Below are positions 1 to 6,757 of a DNA stretch of 12,355 bases, piece after piece. Source of the DNA: Candidatus Methylomirabilota bacterium (GTDB lineage: Bacteria > Methylomirabilota > Methylomirabilia > Methylomirabilales > 2-02-FULL-66-22); NCBI GenBank assembly GCA_016208645.1, contig JACQXP010000352.1:1-12355 (forward strand), written 5' to 3'. The notes below the pieces were generated by a model. The model was not told the origin of the DNA and made no database searches. It saw nothing but the letters and a program-made list of their open reading frames with translations. A program made the position numbers and the translations under genes. The number at the start of each line of letters is the position of its first letter. The stretch's first letter is position 1.

Positions 1-76
1 AAGCGCCATCGGATTGGTCACGCCGTAGAAATCGGTGTCAGGTATGAATCTGACAAGACGCCGGCGAGGAGGGCCC

Positions 77-436
77 CTACGCCAGGGCGTCCACGAGGGC
101 ATGGAGGGAGCGGCGGATGATCCCCCGGATCTCGGGCAGCGTGGGCGCCTCGGGCGCGCGCCAGCGAGGCTCGAAGGCCAGCTCCTCTGCCGGGTCCAAC
201 GTTCCCTTCGCGTAGTACCAGGAATTCCCGGTATCATAGTTCAGGCGGACGGCCGGGATTCCAATCGACTCGATCAACTGCACGATCTGACGCCCTCGAT
301 TCACCAGGTCGCCGTGGTTCTCCAGCGCGAGGGTGAGGCCCAGGTCTGCCGCCCGTCCGCCTATGGAGGCGATGTTGGCCTGGAACCCGGCCAGGCCCGA
401 GGTCGGCCCATGCATGACCCGGCGCCTGGGTGGCAA
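77..436 (-). pseudogene. Remnant of a TIM-barrel sugar phosphate isomerase/epimerase (middle plus C-terminus)
   Basis: The frame carries a recognisable central stretch of the AP_endonuc_2/xylose-isomerase-like TIM-barrel family: LGLTLALENHGDL (strand with the metal-ligand Glu) followed by a Leu-Ile-Glu helix and LNYDTGNSWYY (metal-ligand Asp). Family members are about 260-300 residues; here only about 119 codons are open. Everything upstream of this strand is missing. After GTLDPAEELA the sequence jumps to a segment resembling the family C-terminus (LPEIRGIIRRSLHALVDALA), so the second half of the barrel with its His and Glu/Asp ligands is also gone. The first ATG is at 415 and a TTG lies at 436; neither has a convincing Shine-Dalgarno site. 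The frame is the same as that of the upstream dehydrogenase, separated by one TAA at 449-451. It is most likely a decayed last cistron of the operon. A functional small protein is much less likely. Confidence 0.6.
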
Positions 437-448
437 GAACGACCCGGC

Positions 449-1438
449 TTACGCTGACCCGGTAACCCCCTCAGCCCGGCCGAGGGCGGCAATGATGGCG
501 CGGGTGACGTCGGTGGTCCGGGCGTGGCCGCCGAGGTCCGGGGTGAGATGCCGCCCCTCCCGCAGGACGCGGGCGACCGCCTCCCAGATGCGCCGCTCGG
601 CCGCCGCCTCCCCCAGGTGACCCAGCAGCATCGCCCCTGACAGGATCAGGGCGATGGGGTTGGCGATCCCCTGGCCCACGATGTCCGGCGCCGCCCCGTG
701 CGCCGCCTCGAAGAAGGCCACCCGCGCCCCGATGTTCGCCCCCGGCGCCAGCCCCAGCACCAGCCGGAGGCACAGGGCGTCGATCATGCAGTCATCGAAT
801 GCCAGGTCGGGGAATCGCGCGGCCACGTTCCGACCGGACTCAAGGAACAGGCCGTCGGTGAGATTCAACACGTTGGCCTTGTGGCCGGCCGTGACCTTTC
901 GCCGACCCCGTGCCCTGGCGTACTCGAAGGCGAAGCGAAAGATCCGCTCAGAGGCCTGCCGGGTGATGCGCTTGATCGCCCACGCCTCGTCCGGCCCTTT
1001 CATCTCCTCCCACCCGATGTACGTGTCCTCTGTCACCTCGCGCACGATGACCACATCCAGGGACGAGAAGGGGGTGGGGACGCCGGGGAAGCTCCGGATG
1101 GGCCGGACGTTCGCAAAGACCTCCAGCTCGCGCCGCAGGGCGTTGTTCACGCTTGGGTAGGTGACGTCGGCGTCGCCGTGGCGGACCACCAGGCGGCCGG
1201 TTTGCGTTGGCGCGAGGAGCGGACCCTTCAGCGCAACGCCGATTGTCCGGACGGCGGCCAGCGTCGCCGCGGGGAGCGGATGCCCATGACGCTGGCGCGC
1301 AGCCTCGCCGGCAGCGAACTCGCGCCATCGAATGGAGACCCCCGTGGCCTCCAGCACGGCGACGGCCGCCCCGCTGATCTCCGGGCCGATTCCGTCGCCG
1401 AGGATGAGCGCTACCTCATACTCCCGTCCAGAATTCAC
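449..1438 (-). CDS. Isocitrate/isopropylmalate dehydrogenase-family protein with an internal deletion
   Basis: Decarboxylating beta-hydroxyacid dehydrogenase family (NAD-IDH, isopropylmalate, tartrate/malate dehydrogenases), cytoplasmic, 329 residues. Seen motifs: GDGIGPE at 14-20, KGPL at 71-74, substrate-binding arginines in ALRRELEVFANVRP (100-113) and VRE (132-134), Tyr140 of TEDTY, catalytic Lys187 in HKANVLNLTDG, first metal Asp220 in IDALC, nucleotide loop HGAAPDIVGQGIANP (247-261), and C-terminal LTPDLGG (298-304). After LCLRLVL (222-228) the protein passes straight to GLAPGANIG (229-237). The family normally has about 25-30 residues here containing the N-L-x-G-D-I-x-S-D motif with two further metal-ligand aspartates. 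The deletion keeps the frame. The GTG start at 1438 has AAAGGAAC eight bases upstream; the isomerase stop lies 38 bp before it. Catalytic activity is doubtful without those residues. The family call is sure; the exact substrate is unknown. Confidence 0.85.
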   Translation of the reverse strand: MNSGREYEVALILGDGIGPEISGAAVAVLEATGVSIRWREFAAGEAARQRHGHPLPAATLAAVRTIGVALKGPLLAPTQTGRLVVRHGDADVTYPSVNNALRRELEVFANVRPIRSFPGVPTPFSSLDVVIVREVTEDTYIGWEEMKGPDEAWAIKRITRQASERIFRFAFEYARARGRRKVTAGHKANVLNLTDGLFLESGRNVAARFPDLAFDDCMIDALCLRLVLGLAPGANIGARVAFFEAAHGAAPDIVGQGIANPIALILSGAMLLGHLGEAAAERRIWEAVARVLREGRHLTPDLGGHARTTDVTRAIIAALGRAEGVTGSA

Positions 1439-1476
1439 CGACCGTTCCTTTTGACACCTATGGATGGGTCGGGACG

Positions 1477-2433
1477 CTACAGCAACGTGTACAGATATGG
1501 GATGGTCTTGGAAGAATTCCGCTCCTTCAAGAGCTGCTCCATGGTGGCCACGTCGATCCGGTCGGTGATCTCCTCCAGCTTGCGGGTCAGTTGCATCACC
1601 GCGGTGAAGGTGTCCACCGTGTCGATCTCTTTCGGGAAGACGTCGAAGGCGTACCAGTCATTCGTGTAGCCCAACTTGCGCAGAGTGTAGAACAGCTCGA
1701 CGAACTCCCAGAGGTGGAACGCCCCGGGCAGCATGTCCCAGTCCCAGCGGCCGTCGTTGTCGTTCAGGTGGACGTAGAAGAGCCGGTTCGCCCGGGCCAG
1801 CAGGGCCGCCGATTGGGCGGGACGCTCGTCCGCGTACAGCGCATGCCCGGTGTCGAGCGTGGCGCCCAGATTGTCGGCACCGGTCAGTTGACAGAAGCTG
1901 GCCGTCTCCCCGGCCGTTCCGAAGATGCACCGGGCCATCGGGTCGCTCTTCTTGTACTCGATGCAGATGCGGATATCCCGGTTGTGGGCGCACGCGACCG
2001 AAAATGTTTCGGCTGCGTAGTCGTAGGCTTGGATGTAGTCCACCTCGAAAAGGGTGTCCGCGCCTTCGTTCAGCGGACAGGTGGTGATGCGACTGCACCC
2101 GAGTTCTGCGGCGAGATCCAGCGCGCGCTTCAGATCGCTGACGACCTCCTGGCGTTCACTGGCCTTTTCCGAGATGAAGGAGCCCCGCCACCATTTCCCC
2201 GTCCGCCGCGACCGAAAGTTGATCGCCGAGATGCCAAAGCGGTATGGCTGGAGGAGTTCCTTCAATTCGGCTGGATTCTCGAAATCGGCGGGATAGCAGA
2301 GCTCCAATCCATCCAGCCCCTTGACGCGCGAGGCCAGGTCCAACTTCTCTGCCAGGGTGCGGCTCCCCCGGTACAGCATGTACCGGTTCCGCACCTCGCC
2401 CAGGAAGCCCGTAATGATCGCAAGCCTGTTCAT
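1477..2433 (-). CDS. TIM-barrel sugar (phosphate) isomerase/epimerase-like protein
   Basis: A 318-residue protein of the xylose-isomerase-like TIM-barrel superfamily (AP_endonuc_2), which isomerises or epimerises sugars and sugar acids with a divalent metal. It starts MNRLAIITGFLG, a typical first strand. Probable metal ligands sit on successive strand ends: Glu159 (ICIEYKKS), Asp194/His197 (LDTGHAL), His222 (VHLNDNDG) and Asp264 (YAFDVFP). Length and all blocks look complete. I chose the ATG at 2433 because the same MNxLAIITxFLG start recurs in the remnant at 5574-5708; in-frame starts 9 and 21 bases further upstream are possible but fit the GGGGGAATGGGGAAC ribosome site less well. It is downstream of the TRAP genes and 38 bp upstream of the dehydrogenase, so it probably processes the imported substrate. 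The specific reaction cannot be assigned. Confidence 0.8.
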   Translation of the reverse strand: MNRLAIITGFLGEVRNRYMLYRGSRTLAEKLDLASRVKGLDGLELCYPADFENPAELKELLQPYRFGISAINFRSRRTGKWWRGSFISEKASERQEVVSDLKRALDLAAELGCSRITTCPLNEGADTLFEVDYIQAYDYAAETFSVACAHNRDIRICIEYKKSDPMARCIFGTAGETASFCQLTGADNLGATLDTGHALYADERPAQSAALLARANRLFYVHLNDNDGRWDWDMLPGAFHLWEFVELFYTLRKLGYTNDWYAFDVFPKEIDTVDTFTAVMQLTRKLEEITDRIDVATMEQLLKERNSSKTIPYLYTLL

Positions 2434-2457
2434 GTTCCCCATTCCCCCAATCACGTT

Positions 2458-2592
2458 TCACGCATCACCCGTCAGCCCATCGTCAAGGAGATTGCTGACC
2501 TCCGCCTCGGGCCATCCCTCTTTGAACGCGTCCCGGATCGGCTGGATCGCCACTGGTACTGCGTGAATCAACACAACCCGTTTGTTTGCCAT
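2458..2592 (-). pseudogene. N-terminal remnant of an Asp/Glu/hydantoin racemase-family gene (44 codons)
   Basis: A short frame between dctM and the isomerase, read ATG 2592 to TGA 2458-2460. It begins MANKRVVLIHAVPVAIQPIR and continues through AFKEGWPEAEVSNLLDDGL. This is the typical opening of aspartate/glutamate-racemase-superfamily proteins: a first beta strand ending in IHA, a helix with P-I, then WPEAE and the NLLDD block. Full proteins are about 220-240 residues; here the frame ends 4 codons after LLDDGL, and 24 bases later the isomerase start follows. It therefore looks like a deletion scar that removed about 80% of the gene. A weak GGAG...CTCC hairpin (2594-2610) overlaps its upstream region and there is no strong Shine-Dalgarno site. 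The family call rests on memory of the conserved N-terminus. Confidence 0.6.
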
Positions 2593-2680
2593 TGGAGATG
2601 CTTGCTCTCCGCCCCCGACGGGTCTGCGCCGCAGAGAGTGCGGTCATTGCGCCGGGACAGGACGTCAGCGACGTGGGTCC

Positions 2681-3961
2681 TCACCGCCGCAACACCGAGG
2701 GCAGCCACAGGCTGAAGGGGGGGTAGTAGGTGATGAGAAGCAGCACCACGATGTTGATGGCGATGAAGGGAATCAAAGCCAGCGAGGTCCGTTCCACCGA
2801 CACGTTGGCCAGCTTGGCGGCGATGAACAGGGTGTTCCCCACGGGGGGGCTGCAGATGCTGATGGCGAGGTTCACCACCACAATCATCCCGAAGTGGAGC
2901 GGGTCCACCCCGAACTGCTTCACCACGGGGAGGAGGATGGGGGTGGTGAGCAGCAGGGCCGGGGCCAAGGGCATAGGCCCTCCCAGGATCAGCAGAAAGA
3001 TATTGATCAAGATGAGGATCATAATTCGACTCTGCGTGAGGGAAGTGATCCAGGTGGCGAAGATGGTGGCGAAGTTTTCCACGGTGAGGGCCCAGCTCAG
3101 GGCATCCCCGGCCCCGATGATGAGCATGATCACCGCCGTCAGCTCGCCGGTCTTGAGGAGGATCTTGGGGACATCCGCCCACGCCAGGTCCCGGTACACG
3201 AACCGGCCAACAACGAGGGCATAGACCACGGCAATGACGGCGGCCTCCGTGGGGGTGACGATTCCCGTGAAGATGCCGCCGAGGATGACCGCCGGCGTCA
3301 GGAGGGCCGGGATGCAGTCCACGAAGCTCCGCCAGAGCTCCCGGAAGCTCACCAGCCGCTCCGTCGGATAGCCGCGCCGGACCGCGATGATGAAGGCGCA
3401 CAGCATCAGGGCCAGGCCGACCAGGATCCCGGGAATCGCGCCGGCGACGAACAGGTCGCCCAGAGACACGCCCGAGACGAAGGCATAGAGGACCATGGGG
3501 ATGCTGGGCGGTATGATGACGCCGATGGTCCCGGCGGAGGCGACCACGGATGCGGCGTAGGGCCGGTCATAGCCCTTCTTGGCCATGGCCGGGATCATAA
3601 CGCTTCCCACGGCGGCGGCGTCCGCCGCCGCAGAGCCGGACATCCCGGCGAAGATCATAGAGGCCAGGATCGTCATCAGGGCCAGCCCCCCAGGGATCCA
3701 GCCCACCAGGGCGAAGGCGAAGTTGGTGATCCGCTTCCCCATTCCCCCCGCCCCCATGAGCTCCCCCGCCAGGACGAAGAATGGGAGGGCGAGCAGGGTG
3801 AAGGACTCGTTCACGCTCACGATGGACTGGAAGATCACCGTGAGGGAGTACTTCCCGGTGCCTAGGAAGAAGAGCAGGGGGGTGAGCCCGATGGCGAAGG
3901 CGAGCGGGATGGCGGTCGCGCTCAGGCCGAGGAAGAGCCCCCAGAGGATGACGAAGTTCAC
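2681..3961 (-). CDS. dctM: TRAP transporter large permease subunit (DctM)
   Basis: The 12-helix membrane subunit that carries substrate together with Na+ across the inner membrane in tripartite ATP-independent periplasmic transport. The 426-residue length is standard. Family blocks are visible in order: hydrophobic N-terminus, LALPFFVLAGELMGAGGM (about 58-75), the GMSGSAAADAAAVGSVMIPAM segment (about 105-125) followed by GYDRPYAASVVASAGTIG, then IIPPSIPMVLYAF (about 149-161), GIVTPTEAAVIAVVYALVV, and C-terminal VNLAISICSPPVGNTLFIAA. The GTG start lies 3 bases after the dctQ stop, with a GAGGG element inside the end of dctQ, so translation is probably coupled. No truncation is evident. Confidence 0.95.
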   Translation of the reverse strand: MNFVILWGLFLGLSATAIPLAFAIGLTPLLFFLGTGKYSLTVIFQSIVSVNESFTLLALPFFVLAGELMGAGGMGKRITNFAFALVGWIPGGLALMTILASMIFAGMSGSAAADAAAVGSVMIPAMAKKGYDRPYAASVVASAGTIGVIIPPSIPMVLYAFVSGVSLGDLFVAGAIPGILVGLALMLCAFIIAVRRGYPTERLVSFRELWRSFVDCIPALLTPAVILGGIFTGIVTPTEAAVIAVVYALVVGRFVYRDLAWADVPKILLKTGELTAVIMLIIGAGDALSWALTVENFATIFATWITSLTQSRIMILILINIFLLILGGPMPLAPALLLTTPILLPVVKQFGVDPLHFGMIVVVNLAISICSPPVGNTLFIAAKLANVSVERTSLALIPFIAINIVVLLLITYYPPFSLWLPSVLRR

Positions 3962-3964
3962 GGG

Positions 3965-4519
3965 TCAGCCCTCGGCACTCTCGGCGGTCGCCTGCCACCC
4001 GTGCGGGCCCCGCCAGATGGTCCACACCTGCCGCAGGGCGTAGAGCACCATCAGGACGCCGGCCACGGGCAGCGACAGGTAATAGAGTCCAATGGGCAGG
4101 CGAAGGACGGCGGACTTGTCACCCATGGTGACCCGCGTCAGCGCAACCCCCTCCACCACCATGAAGGCGAGGAAGAACAGGATGGCCGCCATCACGTACA
4201 TCCCGATCGCCCGTTGCCCTCGCGGGTCGAAGAGGCGAGGGAAAAACCCGATCGTCATGTGGGTCCGTCGCCGGAGCGCCGCGACCGAACCCAACAGGGT
4301 GAGCCAGACGAACAGCAGCCCGGCCAGTTCGTCCGACCAGGCCAGGGAATAGTTGAAGATGTATCGGGCAAGCACGCCCGAAAAGACCATGGCGACGAGA
4401 CCAGTGATGATCCCCCCGACCACCCAATCCACCGCAGGTCCCACCCAGGTGTCGAGGATCCGATCGACCCATCCCTTCAGGGCAGGTTGCGCCCCGTCCT
4501 GCGCTTCCGGAGTCGCCAT
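3965..4519 (-). CDS. dctQ: TRAP transporter small permease subunit (DctQ)
   Basis: The four-helix accessory membrane subunit of the TRAP transporter, pairing with DctM. Its 184 residues show hydrophobic segments at about 33-55, 64-81, 105-127 and 143-164. The family signature RYIFNYSLAWSDELAGLLF, then a short loop and RRRTHMTIGFF, lies between helices 1 and 3 with the expected Trp61/Glu64. The ATG at 4519 has GGGAG 7-8 bases upstream, directly next to a GC-rich intergenic hairpin (4530-4565). It sits between dctP and dctM in the usual P-Q-M order. Its specific substrate is unknown. Confidence 0.93.
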   Translation of the reverse strand: MATPEAQDGAQPALKGWVDRILDTWVGPAVDWVVGGIITGLVAMVFSGVLARYIFNYSLAWSDELAGLLFVWLTLLGSVAALRRRTHMTIGFFPRLFDPRGQRAIGMYVMAAILFFLAFMVVEGVALTRVTMGDKSAVLRLPIGLYYLSLPVAGVLMVLYALRQVWTIWRGPHGWQATAESAEG

Positions 4520-4529
4520 GAGCGTCTCC

Positions 4530-4565
4530 CGGGCCGGGGCGGCCCTGGAGGGCAGCCCCGGCCCG
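4530..4565 (-). promoter_or_regulatory. Intercistronic hairpin between dctP and dctQ
   Basis: Perfect 11-bp inverted repeat: CGGGCCGGGGC (4530-4540) pairs with its complement (4555-4565), with a 14-base loop whose ends can pair further (4542-4546 with 4549-4553). No T-run follows in the minus direction, and the dctQ ribosome site GGGAG begins right at the foot of the stem. This fits an mRNA-stabilising or partial-processing element that lets the binding protein be made in excess over the membrane subunits. It is unlikely to be a full terminator. Confidence 0.6.
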
Positions 4566-4572
4566 CATGACT

Positions 4573-5577
4573 TTACTTCACGGGATACTTCGCCTTCACG
4601 GCCTGGGTGTCCTTCAGCAGGGCCTGGAGGACGTCCTTGGGGAACGTCTCCCCGGCCTTGTCATAGACGGACTTGCTGCCCCGGGCGAAGGCGGAGACGT
4701 CCGGCTTGATGACCGTCGCCCCCTTGGCCTTCATCTCCTCCAGCATCTTGTCGTCCTCGTCGACGACGGCCTTGCGATGCCAGGCAGAGGCCTCCAGCGC
4801 CGCCTTCTGGACGGCGGCCTGGTCGGCCGGCGAGAAGGACTGCCAGCGTTTCTCCGTGATGCTCAAGGGGATCGGGGCATAGATGTGGTTGGTGAGGGAG
4901 ATGTTCTTGGCCACTTCATAGAATTTCTGAACGTGGATGGTCGGGATCGGATTCTCCTGCGCATCCACCACTCCCTGCTGGAGTGAAATGTAGGTCTCGC
5001 CCAGGGACATCACGGTGGGATTCGCGCCCAGGGCGGACCAGAGCCAGACATAGACCTCGCTCTTGGCGATCCGGATCTTCATGCCCTTTACGTCGGCAGG
5101 GACCCGGACCGGCTTGTTGGCTGTGAGCTGGCGAAACCCGGCCTCGAAGACGGACAGGACCCGCATGTTCTTGGCCTGGAGCTTGGCGAACCACTCCTTG
5201 ACCCAGGGCGAGGTGTCGTAAAGCGCCCAGCCCTGTTCGTAGCTCTCCACCAGGTAGGGCAGCGCGAGGAGGCCAAGCTCAGGCAACTGGTTGGCATAGA
5301 TCGCAATCCCGCTGACGGCGAAGTCGATTGCCCCCAGCTTCACTTGTTCGAGGAGCTTGGGGTCGCTGCCCAGGGTCCCGCTGTGGTGAACCTCAACCGT
5401 GTAACGCCCCTGCGTGTACTCCTTCACCTTGTCAGCGAACATCAGGGCTGCCTTGTGGCGGAGGCCGTCGGGCGGGTCCGTATGCCCGAAGCGGAGCGTG
5501 GTCGCGCCCTCGGCATGGTTCCAGACCAGGAACACAACCGTCAGGATAAGCCCGAATCTAATCCCTCGTCTACTCAT
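4573..5577 (-). CDS. dctP: TRAP transporter periplasmic solute-binding protein (DctP family)
   Basis: The periplasmic receptor that captures the substrate and hands it to DctQM; 334 residues, normal for the family. It has a signal peptide at about 1-24 (basic MSRRGIR, hydrophobic FGLILTVVFLVW, likely cleavage after HAEG). The mature protein opens TTLRFGHTDPPDGLRHKAA. Family hallmarks: GTLGSDPKLLEQVKLGAIDF (67-86), GFRQLTANKPVRVPADVKG (147-165), the ligand-binding Arg169 in MKIRI, then NPTVMSLGETYISLQQGVVD (186-205) followed by AQENP. The Arg supports a carboxylate ligand. The ATG at 5577 was chosen because GGGGAGG precedes it and the signal peptide begins there; the open frame extends 54 codons upstream without being coding. 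The start overlaps the stop of the 44-codon remnant (ATGA). Confidence 0.93.
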   Translation of the reverse strand: MSRRGIRFGLILTVVFLVWNHAEGATTLRFGHTDPPDGLRHKAALMFADKVKEYTQGRYTVEVHHSGTLGSDPKLLEQVKLGAIDFAVSGIAIYANQLPELGLLALPYLVESYEQGWALYDTSPWVKEWFAKLQAKNMRVLSVFEAGFRQLTANKPVRVPADVKGMKIRIAKSEVYVWLWSALGANPTVMSLGETYISLQQGVVDAQENPIPTIHVQKFYEVAKNISLTNHIYAPIPLSITEKRWQSFSPADQAAVQKAALEASAWHRKAVVDEDDKMLEEMKAKGATVIKPDVSAFARGSKSVYDKAGETFPKDVLQALLKDTQAVKAKYPVK

Positions 5578-5708
5578 GATGACCTCCCCGCGCGTCTTTG
5601 CGCACTCGCCTTCGGTAGGAAAGATCCCCGAGAGCCCAGGATGCGCCTCAAGGACGTGGAAAACATTATTCCGCCCAAAAATGCCGTGATGATTGCAAGC
5701 TTGTTCAT
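5574..5708 (-). pseudogene. 44-codon deletion scar keeping the start of a second isomerase gene
   Basis: This frame starts at an ATG overlapping the gntR stop (ATGA, 5705-5708) and ends at a TGA overlapping the dctP start (ATGA, 5574-5577). Its first twelve codons read MNKLAIITAFLG, matching MNRLAIITGFLG of the intact isomerase at 10 of 12 residues and about 29 of 36 bases by hand alignment; four of the seven base changes leave the amino acid unchanged. After that the sequence (GGIMFSTSLRRILGSRG and on) shows no family resemblance. I infer that an isomerase gene once sat between gntR and dctP, and that a deletion left only its start fused to the dctP leader. The short peptide may still be translated and couple gntR to dctP, but a function is not implied. 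Confidence 0.6.
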
Positions 5709-6463
5709 TTGGATTTCCCGCCCCAACGGGCCGCTTCATCGCGCATTGTCGAATTTCCAGTCTCGGGCTCGATCCATCCCAGCGCCTCTAGCGATGATGT
5801 GATCTCTCGGTGCGAGCTTTCGATATTCTCGACAATTACCCTACAGATGAGGTCTTCTTTCTTCCTCCTCAGAGCATCAACAACTTTCTTATGCCTCTGA
5901 ATGGACTGGGAAATCCACTTCTTCCCGCGGTCAGCGACGACCGTCGAGGCACACCGCGCCTGCTTGATCCGCTCCCAGTTCACAAAGATGAGGTCAATGA
6001 GGGTCCGGTTGCCAACCGCCTCATACAGGGTTCGATGGAAAGCATCGTCCAGCTTTTCATGCCGCTTTACATCCTCACTTTTCAAACACTCTATCTGCTC
6101 CTTCAGCAAACCGCTCAACTCTTGCAGGCGCTCGGGGCTCATTCTTTGGGCGGCCATTCTCGCCGCAGCGCCTTCGAGGATTTTCCGGAGTTCGAAAAGC
6201 TCGTGGAGGAGCTTTCTCGACAGGGGACGTACAATTACCCCCTTCCGGGGTACGTTAACCACAATTCCCATCTGCGTGAGGAGTTGGAGGGCATCCCGCA
6301 CGGGAATCCGAGATACTTGAAACATTCGTGCGATGGTTTCCTGGACTAGTTGTTGGCCAGGCTTGAGCTCAGCCTCATAGATCATCTCCTTCAGGCTCTG
6401 AGCAATTACTGAAGCCGTGCTCTGAATCGCGTTTACTCGTTGGGTAAGTTCCGCCTTAATCAT
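5705..6463 (-). CDS. GntR-family transcriptional regulator, FCD (FadR/VanR-type) subfamily
   Basis: A 252-residue DNA-binding regulator. The winged helix-turn-helix spans about 15-80 (IYEAELKPGQQL, ETIARMFQVSRIPVRDALQLL, wing NVPRKGVIVRPLS). The C-terminal all-helical FCD domain spans about 85-225. Candidate metal/effector ligands follow the FCD pattern: Asp139 and His143 (LDDAFH), His191 and His218. The start is the ATG at 6463, preceded by AGGAG 10 bases upstream; the frame runs 77 codons further upstream but that extension has no domain and covers the promoter. It is the first gene of the TRAP operon and its stop overlaps the next start, so it probably senses the imported acid or a metabolite and controls its own operon. 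Its DNA is visibly less GC-rich than its neighbours, which may mean separate acquisition or relaxed codon use. Confidence 0.92.
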   Translation of the reverse strand: MIKAELTQRVNAIQSTASVIAQSLKEMIYEAELKPGQQLVQETIARMFQVSRIPVRDALQLLTQMGIVVNVPRKGVIVRPLSRKLLHELFELRKILEGAAARMAAQRMSPERLQELSGLLKEQIECLKSEDVKRHEKLDDAFHRTLYEAVGNRTLIDLIFVNWERIKQARCASTVVADRGKKWISQSIQRHKKVVDALRRKKEDLICRVIVENIESSHREITSSLEALGWIEPETGNSTMRDEAARWGGKSK

Positions 6464-6476
6464 ATCCGTCTTACTC

Positions 6477-6486
6477 CTGTATACAG
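6477..6486. promoter_or_regulatory. Candidate GntR operator palindrome
   Basis: CTGTATACAG is a perfect 10-base palindrome just upstream of the gntR ribosome site, with a second TACAG half-site at 6490-6494. FCD-type GntR regulators commonly bind short GT...AC palindromes near their own promoters. It lies just downstream of the proposed -10 box, a position suited to autorepression. Assignment is inferred from symmetry and location. Confidence 0.45.
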
Positions 6487-6500
6487 TAGTACAGAATGAC

Positions 6501-6535
6501 AGTATATAATCTGAAACAAGCGTCCGGAATGTCAA
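6501..6535 (-). promoter_or_regulatory. Candidate sigma-70 promoter of the gntR-TRAP operon
   Basis: Reading the minus strand, TTGACA (6530-6535) is an exact -35 consensus. An AT-rich ATTATATACT stretch (6501-6510) offers -10 boxes, but at a long spacing (ATTATA at 19 bases, TATATA at 21). Transcription would start around 6495 and leave a leader of about 30 bases. The spacing keeps confidence modest. Confidence 0.4.
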
Positions 6536-6757
6536 GGGGCATTTCGGGTCTTCGGGCTGCTGGTCTTTCCTTATCGAAAGGGTACCGGCCATGTCCGCTC
6601 CTCCAGCCCCATCCGTTGAGTTCTTGTCGGGGCGCGGATTGTCACACAAGGCGGACAGGGGGGCGGAAGAAGTGGCGCCTAGTCGCCGGATCATTTATAC
6701 TTCCAACCTGATGCATCCGGATGGTTGCCGGACTCATTCTTCACGCGGAGGAGTGCG

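Larger units (their letters stand above)
6464..6757. other. Divergent intergenic region between gntR and the aldolase-like gene
   Basis: About 294 bases with no supported gene. The gntR-proximal half is AT-rich and holds the minus-strand promoter and palindromes. On the plus strand the only promoter-like element I see is a TATACT at 6696-6701 with no good -35 box. The aldolase ribosome site GGAGGAG lies at 6746-6752. Confidence 0.6.

Noticed and set aside
1..75. Minus-strand open frame at the left edge reading FIPDTDFYGVTNPMAL, faintly like the PD...G..NP.AL block of isocitrate dehydrogenases
   Set aside because: Only about 7 of 15 positions match, the preceding residues do not fit the family, and the frame is cut by the edge; too little to call a gene.
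1591..3865. Long plus-strand open frames opposite the isomerase and dctM
   Set aside because: Both are antisense shadows with Gly/Asp/His/Arg-rich low-complexity translations and no ribosome sites.
5578..5739. 54-codon upstream extension of the dctP frame
   Set aside because: The signal peptide begins at the ATG at 5577 with GGGGAGG before it; the extension is out of frame with the isomerase scar that explains the same bases.
6464..6694. 77-codon upstream extension of the gntR frame
   Set aside because: The ATG at 6463 has an AGGAG site and begins a normal GntR protein; the extension covers the promoter and palindrome and has no domain.
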